A stretch of DNA of 64,000 bases from Saccopteryx bilineata (GCF_036850765.1 NC_089490.1:273496482-273560481), one strand, 5' to 3'. Positions 45,368-57,339 are shown, counted from the first letter of the stretch. Program-made: numbers and translations. Notes: generated by a model not told the origin, from the letters alone.

Positions 45368-46859
45368 TGATTAATCCAAAAACAATAAATTTGATAAATA
45401 CATAATATGACTTTATTTGTCATTGGACATTTGCAAGTACTACCACTGGAGTTTATTTTTCCATTGTTGTTATTATACAATGTGCAAGTCTTTCATTTTC
45501 ATACCGGTGACAGGCCACAAGTGTTCCTGTAGTTACTGTGATGGGAGTTGCTGAGCTGGAAACCATGTCCATATGGACAGTACAATTACTAGGAGGTCAT
45601 CTCTGTGAGAAAGGTTGGTAGACCCTCCAGAGAGGAGCTTGCAGGCCTTGGTTCATGACACGTCTAATTCAGATGAGCAGCTGCAGGCACTGTCTCAAGG
45701 TGTGGTGATAGACATGTCACTACCATAGTCTGTGGGCTCCCCCCATTTAGAAGTGTAGCCATAAACAAACATCTTGTAGAAACATTTGATACCTATATGA
45801 TATATATATTATATATATAATGTTAGCATCTGTGATTTTATTGTTGAATAATTGAGGGCAAAATGCTAAAAAATATTGAAAATTAGAGTAATCCTCTTGG
45901 AAAATTTAGCTAGATAAAACACACTAGATAACATAAAAACTCATTCTATACTTTATATTTTTATATACAATGTAATTTCTTGAGTTGCAGAAAAGTCTAC
46001 TTATTATGGTAATGATTTTGTGAGTGAAAAAAATATATTTTGTGATAAGTGAAGTTTGTAATAGCTTAGTCAATTGTCTGTTGAAAATTAAAAGATTAAT
46101 GGTATTTTTTTAAAAAGATTTGGCTTGAACTTAGAAATGCAACTCTGTCACATAACCAATTAATATGATTATTTGACAATGTTTGAAAGAAATCATATGC
46201 AATTTTATATGGTATTGTCCTCCCACACAAGAGAGGAAAACGTGTATTCTAATGAGAAAAGAAGAGCTTTGGCATGAAAACCAATTTAAAAGAAAGGAAA
46301 GCTTTCAAGACCAAAAATGTTTAGTCTAGATACTAATGTTTAGGCTCTGCAGTGCCCAAGAAAATGTGACTCCTCCAAGTCAATAAATCTTGATAATGGC
46401 CCTCCCACCAGTCAACAGATCACATAACATAAGGATTTTTTTAATTTATGGGAACAATTGTCCTTTTAAATCTGCACATGATGGCATGGCAAGGATGACA
46501 GTGAACGCAGGGTGGAGAGGCTAGCCCACGGTGGCGTGTGTGGGGTGGGTTCAGCCACCCTAGCCCTGGATCACAGGGAGCAGGTTCCCTGTGGGGGACC
46601 AATCTCAAGGACAGTGCTGCCAGCTTCTTTTGCTAAGCAACTTAGTGCACAGTTGCATCTCCTTTCTTCCATTTCCTTCTTCCCATGACCCTGGAGTATG
46701 ATGAGTTCTGCTGGAACAGAAGAAAGAGAAATTCTTTGAGGGGGTGAAATGTCAAAGGTCATGATCTTCTCCTTGGTCTGTCATTTGCATGTTCTACAAT
46801 AAACACTTTTAAGAAAGACTGCTTATAAATAGCCTTGGGTAACAAACTGATTCCAAACA
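45368..46859. other. unique sequence
   Basis: TA-rich runs occur near 45797-45822. 46480-46620 is GC-richer but without recognisable coding or RNA structure. No repeat family is identified. Confidence 0.4.
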
Positions 46860-46870
46860 TGTTCTTTTCT

Positions 46871-47234
46871 TTATTTTTTATTAAGTGAAAGGCTGGGAGG
46901 CAAAGAGACAGACTCTTGCATGCGACCTGACTAGGTTCCACCCGGCAAGCCCCCTACCGGGCCATCCTCTGCCCATCTGACGCCACTGTTCCATTGCTTG
47001 GCAATCTAGCTATTTTAGCACTTGAGGCAAGGCCATGGATCCCTCCCTAGCCCACAAAGCCAACTTGCTAAAACCACTGGAGCCATGACTGCAGGAAGGG
47101 AAAAGAAAGAGAAAGTGAGGAGGAAAGGTGGAGAAGCGGATGGTTGCTTCTCCTGTGTGCCCTGACTGGGAAACGAACCTGGGACTTCCACATACTGGGT
47201 TGATGCTCTCCTGTTGAGCCAAATGGCCAGGGCT
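46871..47234 (-). mobile_element. tRNA-derived SINE
   Basis: The minus-strand head 'agccctggccatttggctca' and box B 'ggttcgtttcc', then the CT-rich middle and a tail ending in A-rich sequence. 'tgttcttttct' (46860-46870) and 'tgtccttttct' (47238-47248) are the duplication, with one difference. Confidence 0.9.
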
Positions 47235-47248
47235 AAGTGTCCTTTTCT

Positions 47249-47603
47249 GAAATAGATTTTTGATACAAGGGCTTCACACTGCAGTTAGGTCTTTGTTTTC
47301 AACAAAGTAAATAAGAATTAGCTCTAATCTTTAAGCAGTCTTGTCTTTTCTACTATACTGAGATAATGTTTAAATGTAAAATTCATACCAAAAGGAAGAT
47401 ATGTCTTAGAAGTATAAAAAAAATTCTAAGTCATGAGTGAATTAATGATTCAACAGATGTGTATCAAGTGACAAGTGTGAGCCAGATAGCGACCTGCTGC
47501 CCATAACCAGTTCTCTCCAGGGGCACCTACTGGCAATGTTGGCACAACATGATGAACCAGTGATGCAGTCACGCCCTGGAGAAACCCAAACAGGTACACT
47601 GGG
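47249..47603. other. unique sequence
   Basis: Nothing recognised apart from short overlapping frames that extend into the MIR to the right. Confidence 0.4.
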
Positions 47604-47800
47604 AGCATGAACTCTGGAGACAAAAAGCCAGAAATCAAATATAGGCTCTGCCACCTTCTAGTCATGTCCCTCTGGCCAAGTAATTTATTCTCATTTCCTC
47701 AGTTTCCTCATCTATGTGTTGGAAGTAATAATAGAGCATTTGTGGGACTCCACTGGAGGACAGCACTCGCACACAGGGCTTCCCAGCATAGTGCCTGTGT
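47604..47800 (+). mobile_element. MIR SINE
   Basis: 'catgaactctggagacaaaa', 'tctgccaccttctagtcatg', 'tcctcagtttcctcatctat' and 'ggaagtaataatagagcatt' are textbook MIR order in the + direction. The 90-codon frame at 47607-47879 is carried by this element. Confidence 0.85.
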
Positions 47801-48579
47801 CAAGAAACTCATAGACATTTATCAACATCCGTATATGGGAGAAGGGAAAGTACTGCTTCCTAAGGAACCTAGGGTGTAAACTTTACACTGTAAAGCCATA
47901 CTTTCATCACATGCAGGGTGGGAAGATGTGTGGCGCTCCACTGCTGCCTGCACACATGAGGGCTGGGCCACCTCTGCTGAGGCTGAGAGGTGGGCAGGGA
48001 CCCTGTGAGACCACATCTGCCCCGTTCACACAGACTCTTCCACCATGGCCAGGAGGTCCAATGTTGACAGACATAACAGACACCACCACCACCCCCTGAA
48101 ATATCAATACTTTGGAGTTGTTTTAGGTGATGGTTTTACTTTTTTAGGGTCTGTTAAAGGAGAATAAGGGGTAACAGTAAATGATCTCCATGAGCTGAAT
48201 AATAATTTAAAATTGAGGACTAAATAGTTACTAAAGCATTTCTTTACAGTGTCCATGCTACATATTATATAAACAGTGAAATAACACGTGCACACAGAAA
48301 CTGTGTCTCCTGGTATTACATGAGTGTCCCAAAGGACCTTGCTTTGGAGATAGGGATGTGAGGAAGGATTTTAAGCAGAGGTGTGTGACATGGCAGGATC
48401 TGTACCTTAGATGGATTACTCTGGCTGCTGTGCGGACAAATTTGAAGAGACAGAACTTTAGTGAGGAGGTCAACTGGGAGGCTTGTGCACAGTCCAGCCC
48501 AAGGGGTAGGATGCCTGCAGATCATCACAGTGGCAGGGTGGGAGGAGTGAAAATACGTGGGAAATGTTCAGAGTGATAT
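47801..48579. other. unique sequence
   Basis: No gene or repeat is recognised. Many short frames on both strands overlap between 47822 and 48528, which is expected of non-coding DNA with few A/T-rich stops. Confidence 0.35.
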
Positions 48580-49375
48580 GTGATATCTTCAACCTCACCC
48601 TGTCACCCTCCGACCTAAAATCCTGAATGTCCCCTTGTTGTCTAGAGAGAAGTATTGGCCATCCTGGGAATGGCAGGCATCTATTCAAATGCCATCTCCT
48701 GCAGGAAGATTTTTCCAGGGCTCCCAATTAAAATTCACCCCAACCGTATTCTCCCCTTCCACCCGCCCCCAATCCCTGCTACATTGTCCTTCTGGTCCCC
48801 TTTGTGTATCTGGGATACCATCTCTGTGACTTATTTACTTCATTATTTTTCTGTTGTACCCACAGTAGTTCCCTGGAAGGAGGCATTTTTGGCTGTCTTA
48901 TTCACAGCTGGTATGTGTTGTATTGGCCGTCCCAATTCAAATATCGAAGCCTCAACTCACAGCACCTCAGAATAGGAGTGTGTTTGGAGATTGGGTCTTT
49001 ACAGAGGTAATAAATGTAAAATGTCACTTGGGTGGGCCTTGTGCCATTAGAACTATGTCCCTGTAAGAAGAGGTTAGGACACCAGCAGGCACAGGAGAAA
49101 GAACACGTGTGGACAAAGGAAGAAGATGGCTGTCTGAGAACCATGGAGAGAGGCCTCAGGAGAAAGCAACCCTGCCAACACCTTGATCTTAAGCTTCTGG
49201 ACTCCAGAAATATGAGACAGTGATTTTCTGTTGTCGAAGTTGCCCAGTCCGTGGTGCTTGGTTACGGCAGCCTGAGCAAACTCACAGCTGCCCGCTGCCA
49301 ATACCTAGAATGGTGCCTTGCATATGGTAGATACTTATAGTAAGTACTTCCTGAAGAATGAATGAAATGTAAAGA
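48580..49375 (+). mobile_element. L2 relic split by an MLT1 LTR
   Basis: The left part at 48580-48908 carries 'caaatgccatctcctgcagg' and 'ccctggaaggaggcattttt'. The right part at 49285-49375 carries 'caatacctagaatggtgcct', 'tgcatatggtagatacttat' and 'gaatgaatgaaatg', the classical L2 3' end. The break between them is filled by an MLT1 LTR. Confidence 0.65.
48909..49284 (+). mobile_element. MLT1-type MaLR solo LTR
   Basis: Phrases in order are 'cagcacctcagaataggagt', 'gtccctgtaagaagaggtta', 'agaggcctcaggagaaagca', 'aaccctgccaacaccttgat', 'ggactccagaaatatgagac' and 'gttgcccagtccgtggtgct'. 'cacagctg' occurs on both sides (48903-48910 and 49283-49290), consistent with a short LTR target duplication, although the exact ends are ambiguous by a few bases. 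Confidence 0.85.
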
Positions 49376-50129
49376 CCACCATATCATATCTTAACAAGGC
49401 TCCTAGCCTCATCTCCTGCCTTCCCCTGCCTCTCAAACTCATCATGTTCTTGAATGTGACCCTTTTCTCCCATGTGCCTTCTTTTAACCATCTAAGCTGT
49501 TTATCAACACTCACCTCTGTCTTAGCCAGGCTTAGACCTCAGTCCATGACTGAAGAGTAAGTCACCGCCTGACAAGGGACTCTCAGGAGGGCAGTAAGGG
49601 TGCAGGAAAGCCGTGCCATGCAGAGGAAGAAACCAGCCACATGTGATTCAGGTGGCACCCTGGCCCAACAGGCCCTGCAGAGAGTGCTGGCGAGAACAGC
49701 ACTTCAGAACCAGCAGTCTGGTTCTCGGTAGCAGCCGGTTTCTGAGCACAGTGGGGATGGGCTAGGGCCTGAAAACTCTCCAGTGCTGGTTACTGCTGGT
49801 TTTCATGGTGGGTAAGCTGCTCCAGGGCCCCAAGGAGCCCTCTGAAGAAGTTGGCAGGTGCTGTCTATTAGCAGAAAACTGCCCAGAGGCCAGAGGATAA
49901 GCTGCCCAGAGCCAGTAAAGGGTCCTCAGAGATGTGGGCAGGCCACCATTCATGTCCACTGAAGCCCAGAGTCCTATCCTCTGAGAGCTCGCTCCCGAAT
50001 ACTCAGAACGCTGGGCTGCCTGGGGTCTCCTTCTGGGTCTAACAGTGCATACCTTGGCTTTAAACAAGGCCTACTGAGGCAGGATGTGTGTGTCCTTTCC
50101 TGCAGGGCACGTGCTCCAGGGGGGCCCAC
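49376..50129. other. unique GC-richer sequence
   Basis: 49560-50060 is GC-rich for this window and keeps a few CpGs. Overlapping minus-strand frames at 49762-50186 lack recognisable domains. No gene is called. Confidence 0.35.
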
Positions 50130-50215
50130 ACCTGGTCCAGTTTGTTGTCTCTGCCACACACACCGTGCCTGGAGCACTGCAGTCACAGAGCAAATACTCA
50201 GCTAAACTGAGAACA
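50130..50215 (+). mobile_element. possible L2 3'-end relic
   Basis: 'gtgcctggagcactgcagtc' and 'acagagcaaatactcagcta' parallel the L2 3' end (agtgcctggcacatagtaggcgctcaataaat). Short and diverged. Confidence 0.35.
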
Positions 50216-52563
50216 CGCTGTCGATTGATAAGATTTTCATTCTGCGTATTGCAAACCCAGGATTTCTCAGAGCCTGAGAACCACTTTGTTTCCTGTAACT
50301 TCTTGATAGATGTACAGTTAGAGAGACCCATAACAACTATCATCACAAATGCTCCAGAAACATAAACAATACTTCCCTTTATTTATAGGGAACAAGAGAT
50401 ACTGGAAAAGCTGATAGAGAAAAAACCATACTTGAATACATTTAATATAAATCTAATTGTTTGGAATGTTTGGTTCCAGAATCTAATTGTAATTATCATA
50501 ACATTACCGTGGAATCAACTTTTCACCTTAACAAAGATATAAAATCGATGTTGTCATAGAACAGTTTGAAATATGTATATCAGAAGTAGTTCAGAGTCTC
50601 ATTCAATTGAGACATTTGAAGAAACTAAGTACCCAAATTTCAATGAAAGGTTGTACTTCTATAAAAAGTGGCACAGCTGTAAAATGTTTACACACATACG
50701 CACACATAAACAAACAAAAACATACATTTGCCTTATTTCTTCCTTTTTATTAATAAATCATGATTTACCTCATTTCTAGATAACTTAAGTGTGTATCTTT
50801 CTTCTATTCCCTGGACTGAATTTTTTTCTTCCATAGACAAAAATATTTTACAAAATTCCTTCCAGTGTGATATATGAAATATGCATAAAATGACTCTGAA
50901 GGATTTTGAGTAAACTAAATATACTTCTGTATGTCAAGAGAAGAGAATGGCACAGTGTCTTAAGCATATTAGTCATTAGAGACTTGGGGAATTTGTTATT
51001 TTTGTATTATTATTAAAGGATGCAATAAATTCCATATAAGGTGAAGTGTAGAATGTAAACTGACAGAAAAATTCTTATCATCACTAAACCAAAGAAATGA
51101 ACCAAATTATAGTAATATCCAATTGGTTAAATATATAAAGTTATTTAAAATAATTAATTGTAACTGATTACTTACTAAAATAAGAATCTAGACATAAATT
51201 CACATGCAAAATATTGGTAATGTTACAGATTTGTTGGTGTAGATTGTGACATCTTGGATGATACCTTATTTCTATTCAGCCTTTTCTAGTAGTACCTCAA
51301 TTTTTTTTTTTTTTGAGAAATTGCTTTACTCCAATTTTGATTCCTGTTGGTAGATGACTATGAAAGGTAGGTGCTCATCTCTTGCTGTTGTGGTTGAAAG
51401 AGCTGGATTCTCCTACATCTTTCTTTCTAAAAACATGGGACCAAGGTCTGGACTCCCGCCTACTTTTTGGTGAGTTAGGTTCAGAGTAAGTGGTTAGACG
51501 TTACGTGGCAGCAAAGCAGTGACTGATAGGGTAAGCTCCTTTTGTGGTGGGATTGCTACTGCTCTGTTATCTGTCATACCTGACATGTCTTCCTACCCAC
51601 AGGTCAGGCTCTCTAGCTCTCAGAAGATTCTCTGAACCCCTAATATTCATCCAATAATGGATGTTTACTTATGTTACTACCTAGGACCACTTTCTGATGC
51701 TTCCAGTGAAGAACCCTAACTGATAGATGTAGATAAAAAGTTGTAAAGATGCTGTCACTTTAAAATAACATGCTACTAGAAATTTTCTGTTAACCTGGTG
51801 TTTCTTGGCCTTAAACATGTCTCCCCATCTTTTGCCCAATTTCTTTCTCTCCTCTGCCCCACCTCCTCCTTCAGAATCTCCCTTCCCTTGCTCACCGAGT
51901 CCTGGGAACTAGAAACTAGATGGTCCCTTTACTCATTCGTGATCTCCTGATGGACATTGAAATTCCATTAGAGTTAATAACTACTCTCAGAGGCTTTCCT
52001 TCCCAGGATAAGAGGGTGGACCTGTGTCAGCAGCTATGCATTGAAGGCTCTGGTCCATCCATCATTCTCTTTCTCCCAAATTCTGTTGTGCAATTACTGT
52101 TGCCATGCAGTCATTTCTACTCTTAATTCAGGACATTTTTCAGACTAGTTTCTTAACCCAATGTTCTCTATTCTCAAGCATCAGGCTTCTTTGGGTCACA
52201 GGTTACAGAAACAACCTAAAGTTAGTAAATGAAAGTCAATGGTGCATTTATAGTCTCAAATAATTAGGAAGTCTATTGTTATAATGGCCGTAAGTGGCAA
52301 CATGATAAGAGTTCCAACAGTAGGAACCGGTCCTGGCCTTTTCCTGTCTCACCCACACCTCTGCTCTCTGTGCCGACGCCTAACCCTCAGGCAGCATCTC
52401 CTCCACTTGTGGCTTTGCTAAGGACTTGGGCCAGGTCAGCTTCAGGTGGGCTACATTATTGCTTATATCAGAAGGACACTGTTATAAGAGGAAAAGGAAT
52501 TATAATAATATGAAAAGCAGTGAGCTTTAAAGTCCTGTAATAATACATTGTAAAAATTTGGGC
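50216..52563. other. unique sequence, nothing recognised
   Basis: Mostly AT-rich. A T14 run lies at 51301-51314. 51780-52130 is pyrimidine-rich and may be an old repeat that I cannot name. No gene or RNA is supported. Confidence 0.35.
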
Positions 52564-52579
52564 AAAAAATGTTTTCAAG

Positions 52580-52962
52580 GCCCTGGCCGGTTGGCTCAGT
52601 GGTAGAGCGTCGGCTTGGCGTGCGGAGGACCCGGGTTCGATTCCCAGCCAGGGCACATAGGAGAAGCACCCATTTGCTTCTCCACCTCCCCCCCTTCCTC
52701 TCTGTCTCTCTCTCTTCCCCTCCCGCAGCCAAGGCTCCATTGGAGCAAAGATGGCCCGGGCGCTGGGGATGGTTCCTTGGCCTCTTCCTCAGGCGCTAAA
52801 GTGGCTCTGGTCGCGGCAGAGCGATGCCTGGAGGGGCAGAGCATCGCCCCCTGGTGGGCAGAGCTTCGCCACTGGTGGGCATGCCGGGTAGATCCCGGTT
52901 GGGCGCATGCAGGAGTCTGTCTGACTGTCTCTCCCCGTTTCCAGCTTCAGAAAAAATAAAAA
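52580..52962 (+). mobile_element. tRNA-derived SINE, full length, well preserved
   Basis: This is the best + strand copy of the main family. Box A 'tggctcagtgg' is at 52592-52602 and box B 'ggttcgattcc' at 52634-52644, both close to RNA polymerase III consensus. The CT-rich middle, 'ggctccattggagcaaagat' and the 3' end 'ccagcttcagaaaaa' follow, then poly(A). 'aaaaaatgttttcaag' (52564-52579) recurs with one change at 52964-52979 as a target-site duplication. The many retained CpGs indicate youth. Transposition would depend on L1 enzymes. Confidence 0.95.
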
Positions 52963-52979
52963 AAAAAAATGTTTCCAAG

Positions 52980-54249
52980 ACTATGACTGCAAATGGATGA
53001 ATAGAATGACCAGTTAATGCTTTGTGAAATGAACTATATAAAATGTATTTTCTTTTTAAATTTCATGTACTCATAATAAAACATCACCTTAAAAAATCCA
53101 GTCCAGTGTGCCTTTCACTGTTTATACCACAGCATCATAGACATAATTCTTGCTCTTCGTTATTTGTTAATGCTTTTGATTGAATTGCATGGAAATAGAC
53201 TAGACTAGAGTAATACTAGAAGGGAATTATACACTTTTGTTTGCTGTTGGTTTTGTTTTTGCCTGTGTGAAAAAAAGACTCCTGCATTGCACTACAACCA
53301 AGTATTCTTTTTTAATGCTTAGGATTTCAAGCCACTCGAGAAGAAGTTTGCTTTTTCATTAAATAACACATTTTCCCCTGCAGAAAGAAAAAAATAAAGT
53401 AGTGTCCTGAAACAGTCTTAGTCTGTGTAGTTATTCTTTCTGCCCCTACGGGGACAAAGCATTTCTCAACAGGGATCTCTGTCATGTGGTCCTTCAAGGC
53501 CCCTGGCCTGTCCGTGATCTTCTAAATGATGCTGTATGTCTGGATAGGCCTTTTTGTAGTGGAGACTGGCATCAGATCGATGCGAATCCAAACTGGAGAG
53601 TGTGATGGCCCAGCGGAAAGGTCGGAAATGCAGCCACCCGTGTGGGCTGCAATTCTGAGCACGGCACGGGGGCCACACACTGGCAAGCTCACAACATGAT
53701 GCTAAAAGGTATGACCTGTCTGGCCTCAGATTTTGAAAAATGCCTGAAGTCTGTGTACAAGCAGTGCACTTCTCCCACCATCATGAGTTTCAGCAGATGA
53801 TCAAGTTCCACTGGCACAGAAAACAGCCCGGAAGTTACACTCGAAGCATTGGCCCGGCAAGGGGTCCTCTGGAGAGCGCCAGTCAGTCTGTGCCATTCCT
53901 CTGCAGAGAGGGGTCAAGCTTTCAATTACCATCAGCCCCTTTGAAGGGAATTGCAGCATTGTGTTATTGTTGTTACTGAATTGGAAAATAAATCTAGAGA
54001 TTACTTCAAGGTATTTATTTAATTGGAAGCACTATATTTTATGCACTTCTGATGGTTTATGCTAAAGTGTTTGTTTATAACACCAAAAAAACTACTCATT
54101 CATTAGTATAAGGTTCAGGACAAGCACTCATTCCTCAGTGGTGTATCTTTATATGTTTTGTAAGGTAGAAAACCATGTTTGACACCAGAGGTGTAACATA
54201 ATAAATACTATCACAGCTTTACACATTCCTGTAAGCTGTAAGAATCTTA
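52980..54249. other. unique DNA with a CpG-containing block
   Basis: 53460-53960 is unique, GC-richer and retains at least nine CpGs. Frames are open on both strands (53466-53678 minus, 53740-53979 plus) without domains. It could be conserved non-coding DNA or an unrecognised exon region. Confidence 0.35.
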
Positions 54250-54257
54250 TCTACAAA

Positions 54258-54259
54258 TA

Positions 54260-54281
<22 letters not shown>
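54258..54281 (+). repeat. (AT)n microsatellite
   Basis: A run of 12 AT dinucleotides immediately before the poly(T) end of the SINE at 54282. It probably lies in or next to its target-site duplication. Confidence 0.9.
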
Positions 54282-54290
<9 letters not shown>

Positions 54291-54678
54291 TTGCATTTTT
54301 CTGAAGCTGGAAACAGGGAGAGACAGTCAGACAGACTCCCGCATGCGCCCGACCGGGATCCACCCGGCACGCCCACTATGGGGCGATGCTCTGCCCACCA
54401 GGGGGCGATGCTCTGCCCATCCTGGGCGTCGCCATGTTGCGACCAGAGCCACTCTAGCGCCTGGGGCAGAGGCCACAGAGCCATCTCCAGCGCCCGGGCC
54501 ATCTTTTGCTCCAATGGAGCCTTGGCTGCGGGAGGGGAAGAGAGAGACAGAGAGGAAGGCGCGGCGGAGGGGTGGAGAAGCAAATGGGTGCTTCTCCTGT
54601 GTGCCCTGGCCGGGAATCGAACCTGGGTCCTCCGCACACTAGGCCGACGCTCTACCGCTGAGCCAACCGGCCAGGGCT
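54282..54678 (-). mobile_element. tRNA-derived SINE, full length
   Basis: A minus-strand copy of the 52580 family: head 'agccctggccggttggctca', intact box B 'ggttcgattcc' and 3' end 'ccagcttcagaaaaatgcaa' followed by an A-run. One 'gccactatgg...' segment repeats as 'ggggcgatgctctgcccacc' and 'gggcgatgctctgcccatcc'. Likely flanks are 'ctacaaatat' at 54251 and 'ttacaaaaatat' at 54678. Frames of 152 and 155 codons on its two strands are by-products of the CpG-rich sequence. Confidence 0.93.
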
Positions 54679-54768
54679 TACAAAAATATTTTAACAAAAT
54701 GAGGATCATTTTTCTACATAAATTAAGCTTAGTTACAATGAAGCCAATGCACCATTAGAAAAATTATT

Positions 54769-55346
54769 CTTTTTTTTTTTTTTCTTCTTTTAAGGTGAGC
54801 AGAGGGGAGATAGACAGACTCGTTCATGTACCCAACAGGGATCCACATAGCAACTCCATCTAGGGCCAATGCTTGAGTACTGAGCTATTTTTAATTTCTT
54901 TTTTAAAATTTTTCTTCTTTTTATATTTTTCTGAAGTGAGAAGCAGGGAGGCAGAGAGACAGACTCCCGCATGCGTCTAACCAGGATTCACCTGGCATGC
55001 CTATTAGGGGGCAATGCTCTGCCCAGGATTCACCTGGCATGCCTATTAGGGGGCAATGCTCTGCCCATCTATTGTGGCCAGAGCCATTCTAGAGCCTGAG
55101 GCGGAAGCCATGGAGCCATCCTCAGCTCCTGGGTCAACTTTGCTCCAGTCAAGTCTTGGCTGTGGGAGGGGAAAAGAGAGATAGAGAGAAAGGAGAGGGA
55201 AGGGTGGAGAAGCAGATGGACACTTCTTCTGTGTACCCTGGCCAGGAACTGAACCCAGGACTTCCACAAATGGGGCAGATGCTCTACCATTGAGCCAACC
55301 AGCCAGAGCATGGCCAATGCTCTATTTACTGAGCAACAGGCCAGGC
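54769..55346 (-). mobile_element. older SINE split by another SINE
   Basis: The outer copy is at 54769-54897 (tail side, T-run at 54769-54783) and 55311-55346 (head side, 'ggcctggcctgttgctcagt' in reverse). Its middle is missing or displaced. 'ggccaatgct' occurs at 54864-54873 and 55312-55321 on both sides of the insertion point. It is heavily diverged. Confidence 0.6.
54898..55310 (-). mobile_element. SINE with an internal 42-bp tandem duplication, nested
   Basis: The minus-strand head 'gctctggctggttggctcaa', B-box region decayed to 'ggttcagttcc', CT-rich middle, and 3' end before 'cttcagaaaaatataaaaag'-like sequence. Within it, 54983-55024 and 55025-55066 are identical 42-bp copies starting 'aggattcacctggcatgcct'. 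It sits inside an older SINE. Confidence 0.88.
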
Positions 55347-57130
55347 CCCAAAATGTCATTTAATTCATTCTGTTGACAGAGGGGCCACCTCCCTGGCTTG
55401 GATTGAATTGGAGACTTCTCAGCATCTGATGTCACCCTTGAACCCTCTTGTCTACTATGGGAAGAAACTACCAAAGATGTGTAGAGTTTCCAGCCAAGGG
55501 CCTTTAATTTCTTAAAACTTTCCATAGGACTTCTTACCTGGTGTGTTTTAAAAAATTCACTTACTGAACGTTTTGATCTAATTTTTACTGCAGAGATATC
55601 CTCTCTAATTGCAGAAACCCTCATGTTCTATATTCACATTTCTTTCTTTATCATCCAACTTCCCAGGTAAAGAACAGCAGAAAAAATGGCAGGGGGATCA
55701 ATGTCATGTGCCTCTTAACACTGGGGATACATTCTGAGAAATGTCTCTTTAGGTGATTTGTGATTGTGCAAACATCACAGATTGCACTCACACAAACCTA
55801 GATGGTATAGCCAGCCTACTACACACTTCGGCTGAGTTGTATATGCCATCCACCTTTGATCCGAATGTCTTCATGTAGCTCATGGCTATATTTACTAATT
55901 ATATTCAGCATTTGCTATCCAGTTCATATTTAGTGTTCTTTAGGATTTTTTTTTTTTTTTGGTCACTACAGACAAAATCAAATATTCACAGTTTTGTATA
56001 TTGTAACAAGAATTTACATCTCATCATAATACTCAAGACTCTGCAGTGTAATTACATGTATACCCATATCTCTCTTCCTAAGAAACTTGTCAGCTGCTGC
56101 AGGGACTGTTGTTTAACTATATATATATAAACTATATATATATAACTATATATATATAATTTTGCTTTGTAAAATGTCTAAAATATTATGGGATCAGTAT
56201 ACATTTGTGAGGTTTGGGGCCATTAATTTTCTCATTCCACCAAATTAAGCTGATGCCTAATAATCACAATATGTTTAAACACAATTTCTGAACAATTGCA
56301 TGCTATTTTATTCCAATAAATCACTCATGTGTTGGACATAAATGTCTCCTCAAGGTCTCTGGATGAAAAAACAAAGTTCCAGACACATCTTTTTTTGACA
56401 CCATAACCTATTTATTATCAGTGTTCCATGATGGTTTTGGTTGGGAGCAAACAATTTTAAATTTGAGCATTTAAACTTATTCAACTCTTTTCTTGGTGTT
56501 ATCAAGAAACCCATAGTTAATATAAAAATATTGTAGGTTATTAAAATCACTGAGTCAGCACTGTTCTATTAATCAACCTTCCTAATGGAAGTGTCTGTCG
56601 CTCATGGTCAGATATCCTAGTCCACTGCTTGTGCATGCCTGCAGGAGTCCTTGGGCTCTGGACTGAGAGTTGGAATGCCTGGGTGCACACTTGCATTTTT
56701 ATTAGACCATATAAACTAACTTCCAAGGTGGTTGTTGTTAGCTCCCCTTATTCCTCCTCCTCTCCTCCTCAGCCTCATTTTTTTCTTTCTTCCTTTCCTT
56801 TTTCTGTTTCTTTACCCTATTAAGGCCATCTTTTATATATTGTCTTGTAAATCAGATTTGTTTTAGATCTTTAACCACAACCACCAAATACAAATACAAC
56901 TACATTGGTTTAAGATTTACTCTGCCAGTGACTGTGTTGAGTGACTCAAATTTACTTTCATTTAATACTTAATATGCACCTATAAGAAGAGTACTATTAT
57001 TTATACAAGAGTCTACACTTATTTGTGACTTCACTTTCTTCAGTATTTGTTACCTACAGTCATCCATGGTCCAAAATAATTAAATAAAAATTGCAGAAAT
57101 AAACAATTTGTATGTTTTATTTTTAAAATT
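55347..57130. other. unique AT-rich sequence
   Basis: T15 runs at 55948-55962 and a compound (TA) repeat at 56116-56159 are the notable parts. A pyrimidine-rich patch lies at 56740-56810. No gene, RNA or transposon is recognised. Confidence 0.4.
56116..56159 (+). repeat. compound AT repeat, three 15-bp units
   Basis: 'aactatatatatata' is repeated three times with slight length change. It is a short tandem array in unique DNA, able to form cruciforms. Confidence 0.85.
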
Positions 57131-57286
57131 TAAAAACTTTTTTACTGATTTTAGATAGAGCAGAAGGGAGAGAGACAGAGACAGAAACATCAATCTGTTC
57201 CTGTATGTGCCCTGACCGGAAATGGAATCTACAACCTTTGTGGATCAGGACAATGCTCTAACCAACTGAGTTATCCAGCCAAGGCA
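57131..57286 (-). mobile_element. short tRNA-derived SINE
   Basis: The minus-strand head 'tgccttggctggataactca' (box A region) and 'ggttagagcattgtcctgat' lead through a decayed box B ('gattccatttc') to 'cagggcacatacag'-like sequence, then a GA-rich tail and T-run. Same short family as 41018. Confidence 0.8.
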
Positions 57287-57339
57287 AATAGTAGAAATTG
57301 ATCATGTAGCAGGACTACTCTTTAAAGAAAAACAAAACA

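Noticed and set aside
49762..50346. overlapping minus-strand frames of 70-101 codons
   Set aside because: Three frames compete in the same GC-richer stretch, with none showing a domain or conserved motif.
52580..52660. tRNA gene
   Set aside because: Box A and box B are present, but the sequence is the head of a dispersed SINE with CT-rich body, A-tail and target-site duplication; no proper tRNA cloverleaf was confirmed.
54291..54758. 155-codon + frame and 152-codon - frame (54251-54709)
   Set aside because: Both run through one SINE copy; the same peptides recur at 52463-52959 and 60122-60473 because they are translations of the SINE.
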